Of a stretch of 64,000 bases of DNA, positions 9,408-18,706 are shown one piece after another (within the stretch, counting starts at the first letter, position 1; every line of letters begins with the position of its first letter). A program made the position numbers and the translations under genes. The notes beneath the pieces were generated by a model. That model was not told where the DNA came from, did not search any database, and was given only the letters and a program-made list of their open reading frames with translations. This DNA is from Dickeya aquatica (GTDB lineage: Bacteria; Pseudomonadota; Gammaproteobacteria; Enterobacterales; Enterobacteriaceae), in NCBI RefSeq assembly GCF_900095885.1, contig NZ_LT615367.1, forward strand, positions 4,216,001 to 4,280,000, read 5' to 3'.

Positions 9408-9424
9408 TATATCGCTTCGATATA
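9408..9424 (-). promoter_or_regulatory. Inverted repeat in the lyase-operon promoter region
   Basis: The 224-base gap between the lyase and the NTF2-like gene is AT-rich and holds no gene. It contains a 7-bp perfect inverted repeat, TATATCG and CGATATA around a 3-base centre, about 100 bases before the lyase start. An AT-rich stretch upstream could supply promoter elements. It is a plausible operator for a regulator encoded elsewhere (CysB or another LysR-type protein would fit a sulfur-scavenging operon), but the regulator is a guess. Confidence 0.35.
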
Positions 9425-9534
9425 ACATATTCTTTATGGTTTTATAATCACTATGGAAATTACTTCATTTAAAATAACCTGCCGAACGGCCCATGCGCGA
9501 TGAAGGTGCCTTCATCACGACATGAAATGCATAA

Positions 9535-9870
9535 TTAAGCAAAATAGAACCGAGCGCTGGTGATCAACCCCGCATTAACCTCAAACACAGCGATGCTCTC
9601 GATAGGCTGTTCAGCTATGCCATAAATTTTTTCATGATCAAAGACATGGCAGCCCAGCACGGTACGGGAGATCAGTTCGGCTCGTAGAGCGGGATTATTA
9701 AAACGGTGATCGCGATAAAAGCGCTCCAGGGCTGCTTTTCCGCATAGAGAGGGGTGATCGCCGGGCATGCGATACGCCTGAAAATCATCGTGAAAGCAGG
9801 CGGTGAATGCCGCCAGATCGTGTGCGTTATAAGCGGCAAACTGTTTTTCAACCGGGGTTAACACTGACAT
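9535..9870 (-). CDS. NTF2-like/SnoaL-like small protein
   Basis: A 111-residue protein of the NTF2-like superfamily. The N-terminus (VEKQFAAYNAHDLAAFTACFHDDF) followed by a helix containing GKAALERFYRDHR and C-terminal beta strands (IAVFEVNAGLITSARFYFA) is the usual alpha+beta cone fold of nuclear transport factor 2-like proteins. Such proteins may be steroid-isomerase-like enzymes, hydrolases or mere binding proteins, so no reaction can be given. It stands alone, between the lyase operon promoter and the tRNA terminator, on the minus strand. AGG precedes the ATG at 9870. Confidence 0.72.
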   Translation of the reverse strand: MSVLTPVEKQFAAYNAHDLAAFTACFHDDFQAYRMPGDHPSLCGKAALERFYRDHRFNNPALRAELISRTVLGCHVFDHEKIYGIAEQPIESIAVFEVNAGLITSARFYFA

Positions 9871-9964
9871 ACAAACCTCATTTAAATTCTATAAAAGTGA
9901 ATATAAATTCAAATGATATGTACATCAGCCGTAGCCAAAACGCAATCAGTACCGCAAAAGACGC

Positions 9965-10001
9965 AAAAAAAACGGCAACCTTTACGGTTGCCGTTTTTTT
10001 T
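9965..10001 (-). terminator. Terminator of the tRNA operon
   Basis: A perfect 8-bp stem (9973-9980 and 9986-9993) with a 5-base loop is flanked by eight A residues on one side and eight T residues on the other, so it can work in both directions. It ends the leftward tRNA transcript eight bases after the tRNA-Pro CCA. Confidence 0.88.
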
Positions 10002-10008
10002 GAAGAGG

Positions 10009-10085
10009 TGGTCGGCGAGAGAGGATTCGAACCTCCGACCCACTGGTCCCAAACCAGTTGCGCTACCAAGCTGCGCTACTCGCCG
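10009..10085 (-). tRNA. proM: tRNA-Pro (anticodon TGG)
   Basis: A 77-base cloverleaf with encoded CCA (TGG at 10009-10011 on the plus strand). The acceptor stem pairs 10013-10019 with 10079-10085. The anticodon loop reads TTTGGGA. Last gene of the Arg-His-Leu-Pro tRNA operon, as in E. coli next to yifK. Confidence 0.95.
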
Positions 10086-10136
10086 ATTTTATACCTTACT
10101 GCTCCCCGTGCTTCTGGCACGGTACAAATGCCTGTG

Positions 10137-10222
10137 TGGTGCGAAGAGAGGGACTTGAACCCTCACGTCCTAAGGACACTAACACCTGAAGCTAGCGCGT
10201 CTACCAATTCCGCCACCTTCGC
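10137..10222 (-). tRNA. leuT: tRNA-Leu (anticodon CAG)
   Basis: An 86-base class II tRNA with encoded CCA and a long variable arm (stem GTCC/GGAC). The anticodon loop reads CTTCAGG. The acceptor stem pairs 10141-10147 with 10216-10222, with one G-T pair. Third gene of the tRNA operon. Confidence 0.95.
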
Positions 10223-10242
10223 CTGACACAAACCTTTGAATC

Positions 10243-10319
10243 TGGGGTGGCTAATGGGACTCGAACCCACGACAACTGGAATCACAATCCAGGGCTCTAC
10301 CAACTGAGCTATAGCCACC
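10243..10319 (-). tRNA. hisR: tRNA-His (anticodon GTG)
   Basis: A 77-base tRNA with encoded CCA. It is nearly identical to E. coli hisR as I recall it; the anticodon loop is TTGTGAT. Second gene of the tRNA operon. Confidence 0.95.
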
Positions 10320-10392
10320 ATATACCACTGCTTAACTACGTATTTCGGTACTCGATTACGGGGTACCTTCCGCAGCTCTGCGCACAACTTAA

Positions 10393-10469
<77 letters not shown>

Positions 10470-10490
10470 GTAGCGCCGTTGCGGGTGGGG

Positions 10491-10519
10491 ATAGTACGGA
10501 CTTAGGCGAAAGCTGTCCA
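10491..10519 (-). promoter_or_regulatory. Sigma-70 promoter of the tRNA operon
   Basis: On the minus strand, TGGACA (10514-10519) and TACTAT (10491-10496) are separated by exactly 17 bases. The -10 is followed by a GC-rich stretch (CCCCACCCGC), typical of the discriminator of stringently controlled stable-RNA promoters. It lies just upstream of argX. Confidence 0.7.
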
Positions 10520-10644
10520 GTGCTTTTTTACAGAAATGATGCGTTAAAGATGCGTTTGCTTATGCTTTGCTCAGTTCTGCTCAAAACCTGCCTCAATCCG
10601 CCACTATCCCCCGGTGTCATGCCGCGGTTACTCTGCCTGCGCCT

Positions 10645-12021
10645 CTATTTGCGCCGTTTTTTTACCCAATCCGAGCCCGACATAGCCCAGACTGACCGCC
10701 GCCAGGACCCCCCCCCGACGACCAGCGACATCCGCGTATCTTCATTGATATACATCCCCACCAGCACGCAAAGCAAAAACGCCATCGTCAGGTAGTTGAC
10801 CCACGGAAACAGGACAGATTTAAACGGATGCCCCGCCATCGCCTCGCGGTGCTGCTGGCGAAAACGCAACTGGCTAATCAACACCACAAACCACGGGATC
10901 ATGCCGGGCAGCACACTGGCGCTGTAGACATACACAAACACCTTCTCCGGGTTGGGGATAATGTAATTGAGCGCCGAGCCTGCTATCAGGCAAAGAATCG
11001 ACACCATGACGCCCGCCGCCGGCACGCCACCTTTCGTCACGCGTCCTAACGCTGCTGGCAACTGACGGTTGTTCGCCAGCGAATACAGCATACGACCGCA
11101 ACTGTACATCCCGCTATTACAGCCCGACAACGCCGCCGTGAGCACCACAAAGTTGATGATGCCAGCCGCTGCGGTAATGCCGATTTTAGCGAAGGTCAAT
11201 ACGAACGGGCTGCCAGACGTGCCTATTTCGTTCCACGGGAAAATGGTCACAATCACGAAGATAGCGCCCACATAGAAAATCAGAATACGCCACAGGATGT
11301 TATTGATAGCACGTTTTAACGTTACCTGCGGATTACGTGCTTCACCGGCAGTAATCCCCACCAGCTCGACCCCCTGATACGAGGCCACCACCAGGCAGAG
11401 CGCAAACAGCAGCCCTTTCCAGCCACCAGCCAGAAAACCGCCGTGTTCGGTCAGGTTGACAAACCCGGTGGCCTGGCCGTGATTGCCGATACCAAAGAAA
11501 ATGATGCCCACGCCCACCACAATCATCACCACAATGGTGGTGATTTTGATCATCGAAAACCAGAATTCGATTTCACCGTATAAACGTACCGCCGCCAGAT
11601 TGGCCGCCGCCACCAGCGCAACGGCCCCGATGGCAGGCAGCCATTGCGGCAACGTTGGGAACCAATACTGTACGTACACCCCAATAGCGGTGATTTCCGA
11701 AATCCCCACCGCCATCCACATAAACCAGTAACCCCACGCGGTGAGATAACCGAAGAACGGATGCATATATTTGTGTGCATACACGGCAAAAGAGCCGGTG
11801 ACAGGCTCCAGAAACAGCATCTCCCCCATCGAACGCATGATGAAGAACACAAAGATGCCAGCAACAATATAGGCCAGCAGCACCGACGGGCCTGCCCATT
11901 TCAGGGCGCTGGCCGCCCCCATGAACAACCCAACCCCGATGGTGCCGCCAAGCGCGATCAGTTCGATATGCCGCGCTTCCAGCCCCCGGTGAAGGGCCTC
12001 TTGTTTCTCTGTATTTGCCAT
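10645..12021 (-). CDS. yifK: YifK amino-acid permease, C-terminus frameshifted at a G9 run
   Basis: Inner-membrane amino-acid:proton symporter of the APC family (AnsP/CycA/ProY group); E. coli YifK has been linked to threonine transport. The start at 12021 ([19 protein letters not shown]) has AGAGG before it and matches the family; an in-frame extension to 12144 is unlikely. Family motifs include [16 protein letters not shown] and the long GEARNP loop. The protein is normal up to [11 protein letters not shown], but after a run of nine G (minus strand, at plus 10708-10716) it continues with a charged tail ([20 protein letters not shown]). Adding one G, or removing two, restores a hydrophobic last helix ([17 protein letters not shown]) and a stop at 10628. 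Either a sequencing error or slippage is possible. Confidence 0.85.
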   Translation of the reverse strand: MANTEKQEALHRGLEARHIELIALGGTIGVGLFMGAASALKWAGPSVLLAYIVAGIFVFFIMRSMGEMLFLEPVTGSFAVYAHKYMHPFFGYLTAWGYWFMWMAVGISEITAIGVYVQYWFPTLPQWLPAIGAVALVAAANLAAVRLYGEIEFWFSMIKITTIVVMIVVGVGIIFFGIGNHGQATGFVNLTEHGGFLAGGWKGLLFALCLVVASYQGVELVGITAGEARNPQVTLKRAINNILWRILIFYVGAIFVIVTIFPWNEIGTSGSPFVLTFAKIGITAAAGIINFVVLTAALSGCNSGMYSCGRMLYSLANNRQLPAALGRVTKGGVPAAGVMVSILCLIAGSALNYIIPNPEKVFVYVYSASVLPGMIPWFVVLISQLRFRQQHREAMAGHPFKSVLFPWVNYLTMAFLLCVLVGMYINEDTRMSLVVGGGSWRRSVWAMSGSDWVKKRRK

Positions 12022-12305
12022 ATAACCTCTGTCTGAATGGTTCCTTTTTATGCCGGCATAAGAAGCATTATGGTTTGGCCGGCTCTCGCCCGGCAAGGCA
12101 TGAGCGCCTTCCGGCCGGAAAAAACGGCCGAGAAGATACCGCAATGCACGCCGGATTCCTACTTCTCCTGTACCGGTGCATGATGAAATAAACAGCGATG
12201 CCAGACCTTGATCACAACGATAAAGCGGCTAAAAAAGTGCACATTCCCCCGGCCACGGCGGCATTCTCCCCACCCAAACGGCATGGCAAACCGACAGGAC
12301 GGGCG

Positions 12306-13043
12306 CTAAAGCACGCCGCGCAGATACCACCATACATAGCGCACAAGCTTAAGCTGGCGACGAAAACGGGTCGGCTGAGTGAGCAGGCGATACAGCCACT
12401 CCAGCCCGTGCTGACGCCAGAAGAGCGGGGCGCGTTTTACCTTACCGGTAAACACATCGTAAGTGCCGCCAACGCCCATGTAGAGCGCTTCTGGGTATAA
12501 CTGCCATGCCTCGCGGATAAATAATTCCTGACGCGGCGAGCCCATCGCAACCGTCACCAGTCTGGCGCCGCTATCACGAATGTGCGCCAGCACCTGCGGG
12601 CGTTGCTGCGCGGAAAAATAGCCATCCTGCATACCGACAATATTGACCTGCCAGCGCGTTTGCAGCAGGCGCGCGGTCTCGGCCAACACCTCTGCCCGCC
12701 CGCCCAGCAGGAACACCGGTGTGCCGGTTTGCCCGGCGCGTTGCATCAGTGCCTGCCATAAATCCGCCCCGGCAATACGCGTGACGGCAGCCCCCGGATA
12801 TTTGCGGCGCACCGCGCACACCACGCTGATGCCATCAGCATAATTACAGTTTTCCGGCTGTAACATCAGCGCACGTAATAGCTGGTCATTTTCGGCGCTC
12901 ACCACTTTTTCCGCATTAATGGCGACCAACACGCCGGGGCGTGGGGCATCAGCGGTGAACAGATGAGCCACGCACTGCGCCATGTCCCGAAACCCTTGCA
13001 GCGGAATACCGCGCACGTCACATTGCAGCGGTTTATCACTCAT
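12306..13043 (-). CDS. wecG: UDP-ManNAcA transferase of ECA synthesis
   Basis: A 245-residue WecG/TagA/CpsF-family glycosyltransferase. It adds ManNAcA from UDP-ManNAcA to undecaprenyl-PP-GlcNAc, making lipid II of enterobacterial common antigen on the cytoplasmic face. Family motifs are VAINAEKVV near residue 40, NYADGISVV with the DG pair, FLLGG, and the conserved VTVAMGSPRQELFI and GVGGTYDVFTGKVKRAP. Length is usual. It overlaps the wzyE end by eight bases and is the last gene of the leftward ECA cluster, as in E. coli, where yifK and the tRNAs follow. Confidence 0.93.
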   Translation of the reverse strand: MSDKPLQCDVRGIPLQGFRDMAQCVAHLFTADAPRPGVLVAINAEKVVSAENDQLLRALMLQPENCNYADGISVVCAVRRKYPGAAVTRIAGADLWQALMQRAGQTGTPVFLLGGRAEVLAETARLLQTRWQVNIVGMQDGYFSAQQRPQVLAHIRDSGARLVTVAMGSPRQELFIREAWQLYPEALYMGVGGTYDVFTGKVKRAPLFWRQHGLEWLYRLLTQPTRFRRQLKLVRYVWWYLRGVL

Positions 13044-14364
13044 GACCCTCTCCTGACGTCACCATACCCATACGCAATAGCAACGCGTAAATACCTTTAG
13101 CCAGCAGCACACAGGCACTAAATATCAGGCAGAAAAACACCATGCGTGAGAAGAAAGCGTCCAGCCCCTCACGCACCAGCACCACCAGGTTAAATAACGC
13201 GCCGAAACAAAACGACTGCAACAGTGCCGATAACGCGCGGTTTGCGCTGTGCTGCGCGCATCGATAAAGCGCGTCAAACCCTTTAATCATCATCGCCACC
13301 ACCAACGCCCCCGGCGCCAGCAGCCATGGCCCGCCCATCACCAGAAGCGAGCCCAGCACTGTCGGCGACATCGCCAGCCCGGCATGATAACCGAGTACCT
13401 CCCAGGTGAAATAGTTGGCGGTGTTCAGCACCTGCGCCGGGCGCTCCGGCCATAGCCAGGTGGGAATAAACACATAGAAATCACGCACGATTGGCGCGAG
13501 CCCCTGTAATTGCGTTTGCGGCTGGTGCTGCCATAACGTCGCCAGATTCTGCCACGGTGAGAAGGTGTCGCGCGTTAAATACAAAAACGTATAGAAAGCT
13601 TCATCGCCCTGCACAGCGAGTCGATAACGCAGCAACGCCAGCCCGAACATCGCCAGCACCGCCAGCGCGCCCGCCAACGCCAGCATCCACCAGCGCAGCC
13701 AGCGCTGTTGCAGGCCAATCAATAAAAACAGCGCCACGGCTATCAGGATATTGGCGCGCGTGCCGCCCACCAACAGGTAGGTAAAACCGCCAAACGCCGC
13801 GCACACCAGCAGAAACAGCAGCCAGGCGCGCCGGGTCTGGCGCTGGAAATACACCATCAACATCGCCGGAATAAAGAAATAGAAGAAGCGTTTTAGGGCA
13901 ACGCCTGCGATATCACGCGAGAAAATCTGGTTATAGGCGCTGAGTTTAAACAGCAGCAGCCCATTGTGTGCGAAAAAGACCGCCGCTGTGCCAAACGCCA
14001 CCAGCGCCAGCAGCGCGGCGCTCAGGTGCAATTCATGGCGATTGACATGCGCTAACGCACGCGGCACAGGCGCGCGTGCAGGCCATAATCGGGCGTGATA
14101 ACAAACGTCGTAGAGCCCATAAAACCCTGCCGCAGAGAGTAGCGCCAGCAGCAGGTTGACTGGGTCGGCGGTGGTGATACCAAAACGGAACACCAGCACC
14201 CCGGTGAGCGGGAAGCCGAAAAAAAAGGTCAGCCAATAGAGCAGTGAAAACACCATATTAAAGGTGAAGCGGCATCGGCAGTATTCACGCCAGATTCGCC
14301 ACGCCACCATGCCACTGCTGGCAAGCCACACCAGCAAAAGGCCGAGAAAATCGGCTTTAGTCAC
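13036..14364 (-). CDS. wzyE: ECA polymerase
   Basis: A 442-residue polytopic inner-membrane protein with about a dozen hydrophobic segments and a large periplasmic region around LTRDTFSPWQNLATLW and FIPTWLWPERP, as in WzyE. It joins trisaccharide repeat units of ECA at the periplasmic side. It overlaps both wecF (upstream, 8 bases) and wecG (downstream, 8 bases), so the three are translationally coupled. Length and position match E. coli wzyE. Confidence 0.92.
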   Translation of the reverse strand: MTKADFLGLLLVWLASSGMVAWRIWREYCRCRFTFNMVFSLLYWLTFFFGFPLTGVLVFRFGITTADPVNLLLALLSAAGFYGLYDVCYHARLWPARAPVPRALAHVNRHELHLSAALLALVAFGTAAVFFAHNGLLLFKLSAYNQIFSRDIAGVALKRFFYFFIPAMLMVYFQRQTRRAWLLFLLVCAAFGGFTYLLVGGTRANILIAVALFLLIGLQQRWLRWWMLALAGALAVLAMFGLALLRYRLAVQGDEAFYTFLYLTRDTFSPWQNLATLWQHQPQTQLQGLAPIVRDFYVFIPTWLWPERPAQVLNTANYFTWEVLGYHAGLAMSPTVLGSLLVMGGPWLLAPGALVVAMMIKGFDALYRCAQHSANRALSALLQSFCFGALFNLVVLVREGLDAFFSRMVFFCLIFSACVLLAKGIYALLLRMGMVTSGEGHE

Positions 14365-15436
14365 GCGAATCTCCTGCCGCCAGGGCTAACGCCTGATGCC
14401 ATCCTTGCTGGTACTGCGGGGCAAAAAAGGCAATGCGCCGGGTGTCGATACGCGCCAGACGCGCCCGCGCCCGTGCGAGCGTGGCCTCATCTAATGGCGC
14501 ATCGCTGAATAATACCGGCAGTTGTTGCTGCGTCAGATCCTGCCAGAACGGGTTATGACGGCTGATAACAAACGGGATAGCCAACTGAATCAGCTGGCAT
14601 AAGGTGCCAATACCTTGCTGACGGTGGAACAAAAAATAGCCGAGATGACAGCGGTGCAACAGCGTCAGATAGTCCTCAAACGCAAGCGCATCGCGCAGCA
14701 CTTCAATCTCATCGCCAAACAGTGCCTGTCCGCAGGCCGCCACCTGATTAATATACGCCTCATTGCCCGCCGGATAGCCCATCGGCACGATAAGCCGCAC
14801 CGCCCGGCCAAACTGACGGTGGATAGCCGCCAGTGCCTCCAGATGACGGTTGCTGCGATCGCCGGAATTCCCCACCAGAATGGTCAGCGGCGTATCCGCC
14901 GGAACCGGGCGCACAGGCGCGAGCGGGCTCAGGCGCGTCGGGAAATAGAGCAGCGAAGCGGGCACCTTCGGGTGACGCTGATGAAATACCGCCATGTCGC
15001 CTTGTGTGGCAAATACCCGCCCTACGCGGCGCTGGGCATAGCGTCGCAGGCGATAAAACCACTGATAGTGCCAGCCGTGCGCCTCTTCATACAGATCCGC
15101 GCCCCAGATATGCCAGTTAACGCGCTCGCGTGCCAGCAACCCCGCCGACAGCGCCAGCCACAGCCAGGGGTTGAATTGCCCGTGGAAGAAGAAACGTGCC
15201 TCACGATCACGCCGCGCCAGCGACACCACCGCCCGCGCCAGCAACAGCGGGCCAGAGAACCTTTCTATTTCAAGCGATTGCAACGCAGGCCCGGTAAGCA
15301 CCGTTGCCGACACCACCATAAACCGCCGCACCTGATGGGCGGGCAGCACCGGGCTGAGAGTATCGTTAAAAAAGCGCAGCAGCGTTTGATTATGATGGGG
15401 AATATCCGCCCCCAGCACATGGATTAGCGTGGCCAT
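14357..15436 (-). CDS. wecF: TDP-Fuc4NAc:lipid II Fuc4NAc transferase
   Basis: A 359-residue glycosyltransferase of family GT56 that adds Fuc4NAc to ECA lipid II, giving lipid III. The start MATLIHVLGADIPHHNQTLLRFFND and the segment LTILVGNSGDRSNRHLEAL are typical of WecF. It is cytoplasmic and membrane-associated. It is separated from wzxE by 87 bases, the largest gap in the downstream half of the cluster, and overlaps wzyE by eight bases. Its donor needs the dTDP-glucose pathway (RffH, RffG), whose genes are not in this cluster. Confidence 0.92.
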   Translation of the reverse strand: MATLIHVLGADIPHHNQTLLRFFNDTLSPVLPAHQVRRFMVVSATVLTGPALQSLEIERFSGPLLLARAVVSLARRDREARFFFHGQFNPWLWLALSAGLLARERVNWHIWGADLYEEAHGWHYQWFYRLRRYAQRRVGRVFATQGDMAVFHQRHPKVPASLLYFPTRLSPLAPVRPVPADTPLTILVGNSGDRSNRHLEALAAIHRQFGRAVRLIVPMGYPAGNEAYINQVAACGQALFGDEIEVLRDALAFEDYLTLLHRCHLGYFLFHRQQGIGTLCQLIQLAIPFVISRHNPFWQDLTQQQLPVLFSDAPLDEATLARARARLARIDTRRIAFFAPQYQQGWHQALALAAGDSRD

Positions 15437-15523
15437 AACCGCCCGTTGAGCATTGTTACCAGCACGTTCTCTTCACCTGTTCTATCTGTGTTACCCCATG
15501 CACTCACCGCGATTGCCGCTCGA

Positions 15524-16771
15524 TCAGCGTTGTCGGCAATAGCGCCAAAAAATAGCGCTGCACAGCAGGAAGTAAACCAGATAACTCAATAAATACGCCT
15601 GCGATGCCCCCAGTGCCCCCTGTTTGGGGATCAGCCATCGGGCAAAGCCGGTCAATAACAAAAACTGGCTGATTTCCGCCAGCCAATAATAGCGCAGCGA
15701 GGCTTTCGCCAGCACCAGATAACCAAAAACGTAAGCACTCACTTTCAACACATCGCCTGCTAACTGGAAGGCAAGCAGGTCACGCATCGGCAGGAAGTCA
15801 GCAGAAAACAGCAGCCTTATCACCGCGTCGCGCAACAGCCAGATAACGGCTGCCATCCCAGCTGCCAGTATCATGACAAAGCGCAGCGCCTGAAGCACTT
15901 CACGACAAATCGCCGACTTGTGTTGATGCCCCGACAAAGCAGGCAGCAGATAAACGCTAAAGGATGCGGTTATCAGCGACAGCCAGGCATCTGAGAGTAG
16001 GCTCGCGCCCTGCCACATCCCGACGGCGTGCCAGCCATCGAGTGCGGCCAGTTGATTACGCATCAACAGGTAGGCAGCAGGCAGCGTCAGCACGGTGATG
16101 AGCGTCATCAGACTAAAACGGGAGAGCTGTCGCACATGCGGCCACGACCACAATGGCGTCAGTGCTTGCAAACTCATTGGTATGTGCCGTTTCAGGATGA
16201 AAAAGGCAGGCACCACCCCCAGCGCAGGCATCAGCGCCAGCCCTATCAACGCCCCCTGATAGCCCCACACGCCAAGGCAAATGCCATACGCCAGCACGCC
16301 TGCCAGGCTGGCTGCCACGACTACCCGTGCGCTACCCGGTGCATCCTGAAACCCTTTCAGCGCCGCCAGCAGCACACTGGCGGCGGCGATGCCCGGTTGC
16401 AACCCGGCCAGCACCCGTATCACCGAAACGTAATCCTCATCACCAAACAGCAGGCGCGATATCCGCGCGGCCTGCCACCCTAGCCCGGCCGCCAGTAACA
16501 GCGAAAACCCGATTGCCAGCGTCACCGCAGTACCTAACCCTTGCGGTGGATGATGAGCCGCCGCCGCACTCGCCACAAGCCGCGTCACCCCGTTGGCAAT
16601 ACCGGCTCCGGCCATCACACCCAGCACGGTAATCAACTGACGGTAATTCCCCGCAAGCCCGACGCCCTGCGGGCCAAACAGCAGCGCGAGCAGTTTTATC
16701 ACCACCAGCCCGGTGCCAAGTTTGACCAGCGTGGACGCCGCCGTCCAGAGTGACGCTCGTGCCAGCGACAT
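15524..16771 (-). CDS. wzxE: ECA lipid III flippase
   Basis: A 415-residue MATE/MOP-superfamily flippase with about 12 hydrophobic segments, starting MSLARASLWTAASTLVKLGTG. It moves the undecaprenyl-linked ECA repeat unit across the inner membrane so that WzyE can polymerise it. Its ATG overlaps the last base of wecE, so it is coupled to that gene. Length matches E. coli WzxE (416 residues as I recall). Confidence 0.92.
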   Translation of the reverse strand: MSLARASLWTAASTLVKLGTGLVVIKLLALLFGPQGVGLAGNYRQLITVLGVMAGAGIANGVTRLVASAAAAHHPPQGLGTAVTLAIGFSLLLAAGLGWQAARISRLLFGDEDYVSVIRVLAGLQPGIAAASVLLAALKGFQDAPGSARVVVAASLAGVLAYGICLGVWGYQGALIGLALMPALGVVPAFFILKRHIPMSLQALTPLWSWPHVRQLSRFSLMTLITVLTLPAAYLLMRNQLAALDGWHAVGMWQGASLLSDAWLSLITASFSVYLLPALSGHQHKSAICREVLQALRFVMILAAGMAAVIWLLRDAVIRLLFSADFLPMRDLLAFQLAGDVLKVSAYVFGYLVLAKASLRYYWLAEISQFLLLTGFARWLIPKQGALGASQAYLLSYLVYFLLCSAIFWRYCRQR

Positions 16772-17901
16772 CAGGCGAAAAACCCTAACACCGCGTCAAT
16801 CACTGCCTGCTGACTGGCATCAGACAGGTTATAAAACAGCGGCAGGCGCACCAGCCGCGCGCTTTCAAGACTGGTGTAACGGTCTTCTCCGACAAAGCGC
16901 CCATAACGCTGGCCTGCCGGGCTTTGGTGTAACGGCACATAATGGAATACCGCCAGGATCCCGGCAGCCTGCATCTGCCGGATGAAGGCCGTGCGTTCGC
17001 GCTCATCACGCAGGCGCAGGTAGAACAGATGAGCATTGTGCTGACACGCTGGCGGCACCACCGGCAGGATAACGCGACCGGCCTGCGCCAGCGGCGACAG
17101 CGCCTGCCAATAACGCTGCCACACTGCCTGACGCCGCGTCTGGATAACGGCTGACGCCTCCAGTTGGCCCCACAGGTATGCCGCCTGCACTTCCGCCATC
17201 AGATAGCTGGAGCCAAGATCTCGCCAGGTGTATTTATCCACCTGACCACGAAAAAACTGGCTGCGGTTGGTGCCTTTCTCACGCACAATTTCTGCACGCT
17301 CGACCAGCGACGGGTCATTAATCATGATGGCACCGCCTTCGCCGCCAGCGGTGTAGTTCTTGGTTTCGTGAAAGCTAAAGCAGCCGATATGGCCTATCGC
17401 CCCAAGCGCTCTGCCCTGATAGCGGGACGTCAGCCCCTGAGCCGCATCTTCGACCACCCATAACCCGTAGCGCTGCGCCAGCGACAAGATGCTGTCCATC
17501 TGCGCGCTGACCCCGGCGTAATGCACCACCACGATCGCTCGCGTCCGGGCGGTGATGGCCGCTTCAATCAGCGCGTCATTAATATTGAGTGTATCGGGTC
17601 GGATATCGACAAAGACGATGGTCGCCCCGCGCAGCACAAAGGCATTGGCGGTGGACACGAAGGTGTAGCTCGGCATGATCACTTCATCACCCGGCTGGAT
17701 ATTGAGCAGCAACGCCGCCATTTCCAGCGCGGCGGTGCATGATGGCGTCAACAACGCCCGGCCTGCGCCCGCATACTGCTCCAGCCAGTGCTGACAACGC
17801 CGGGTAAACTCACCGTCGCCGCTGAGTTTGCCGCTTTGCATCGCGGCGCGCATGTACTCAAGTTCCGTTCCCACCACCGGTGGCGCATTAAATGGGATCA
17901 T
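16771..17901 (-). CDS. wecE: dTDP-4-amino-4,6-dideoxygalactose transaminase
   Basis: A 376-residue PLP-dependent DegT/DnrJ/EryC1 aminotransferase that converts dTDP-4-keto-6-deoxyglucose to dTDP-4-amino-4,6-dideoxygalactose, a precursor of Fuc4NAc. The PLP lysine is in SFHETKNYTAGGEGG (about residue 181); the N-terminus MIPFNAPPVVGTELEYM and the segment GDEVIMPSYTFVSTANAF are typical. It stands between wecD, 42 bases upstream, and wzxE, which it touches. Confidence 0.94.
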   Translation of the reverse strand: MIPFNAPPVVGTELEYMRAAMQSGKLSGDGEFTRRCQHWLEQYAGAGRALLTPSCTAALEMAALLLNIQPGDEVIMPSYTFVSTANAFVLRGATIVFVDIRPDTLNINDALIEAAITARTRAIVVVHYAGVSAQMDSILSLAQRYGLWVVEDAAQGLTSRYQGRALGAIGHIGCFSFHETKNYTAGGEGGAIMINDPSLVERAEIVREKGTNRSQFFRGQVDKYTWRDLGSSYLMAEVQAAYLWGQLEASAVIQTRRQAVWQRYWQALSPLAQAGRVILPVVPPACQHNAHLFYLRLRDERERTAFIRQMQAAGILAVFHYVPLHQSPAGQRYGRFVGEDRYTSLESARLVRLPLFYNLSDASQQAVIDAVLGFFA

Positions 17902-17943
17902 GTCGTCACCTGCCGCGGGTTCACGTTGTTATCAATCAATACG

Positions 17944-18669
17944 TTATTGAGATATGGGCTGGCGGTAAAACCAATAGGCCGTGCTTTCCACACGGGCACC
18001 ACTGCGTAAATAGAGCCGTATCGCCGCCAGATTACTGGTTTGCGTCGCCACCGCAAGACGGCGAATGCCGCGTTGCTGGCACCAGACTCGCGCCATCTGC
18101 ATCAGGCGCTGACCAATGCCTTGCCCGGTCATCCCCGGCCAGGCCGACAGCACACCGATACGCGCCGCCTGCGGTGAGGTTTGACGTAGTGTGACAAACC
18201 CCTGTAACCCGTGGCGATCGCCCGGCGCTTCAATCACCAGACAGGCATCATCAAATGTACCGTCTACGGCTTTTTCCACCCAGCGGGCGTAAAAGCGCCC
18301 GCAGTCATCCGCCCGATACCACGGCACACGGAAACGGCTTAATACAAAGCTGCGCGATGCCGCCTTACGCAGCGCCGGGATATCTTCAGCATCAGCCTGT
18401 CGAACGCCAACCGCAAACACGGCACGCGCCGCTGGCACCACCGGCATGCTGAAATCGACCTCGCCTTCTGCCAGCCGAAACCCCAGCTCAGCAAGTGCAT
18501 CTGCCGTCACCCACTCTGCGGCAGCCAGCTTTGCCTGGCACAGTTGATACGCATCCAGGCTCTGCGGCGTCAGCGCAGGCGCATCGGCAGAAAACTTCAG
18601 GCGACCGCTGACACACTGGAAAAACTCACTTTCCCAGACCAGCGGATCAATTTCAGCATGTATCACCAT
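17944..18669 (-). CDS. wecD: dTDP-fucosamine acetyltransferase
   Basis: A 241-residue GNAT enzyme that acetylates dTDP-4-amino-4,6-dideoxygalactose to dTDP-Fuc4NAc. WecD hallmarks are FRVPWYRADDCGRFYARWVEKAV and the C-terminal SGARVESTAYWFYR. The acetyl-CoA loop is MTGQGIGQRLMQ. The start MVIHAEIDPLVWESEFF aligns with the E. coli protein as I recall it. In E. coli rffG and rffH separate wecC from wecD; here only 37 bases do. Confidence 0.9.
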   Translation of the reverse strand: MVIHAEIDPLVWESEFFQCVSGRLKFSADAPALTPQSLDAYQLCQAKLAAAEWVTADALAELGFRLAEGEVDFSMPVVPAARAVFAVGVRQADAEDIPALRKAASRSFVLSRFRVPWYRADDCGRFYARWVEKAVDGTFDDACLVIEAPGDRHGLQGFVTLRQTSPQAARIGVLSAWPGMTGQGIGQRLMQMARVWCQQRGIRRLAVATQTSNLAAIRLYLRSGARVESTAYWFYRQPISQ

Positions 18670-18706
18670 AGGTCAACTCCGGTTAAGGTCAGACTATGAC
18701 CGGTGT

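Noticed and set aside
9807..10226. 139-codon plus-strand frame
   Set aside because: It runs through the terminator and two tRNA genes; peptides such as RGFEPPTHW are the usual false frames of tRNA sequence.
10520..10795. 91-codon plus-strand frame at the end of yifK
   Set aside because: It is antisense to the yifK C-terminus and exists only because of the GC-rich composition.
12198..12500. 100-codon plus-strand frame upstream and over wecG
   Set aside because: It overlaps the wecG 3' end in antisense and has no recognisable features or ribosome binding site.
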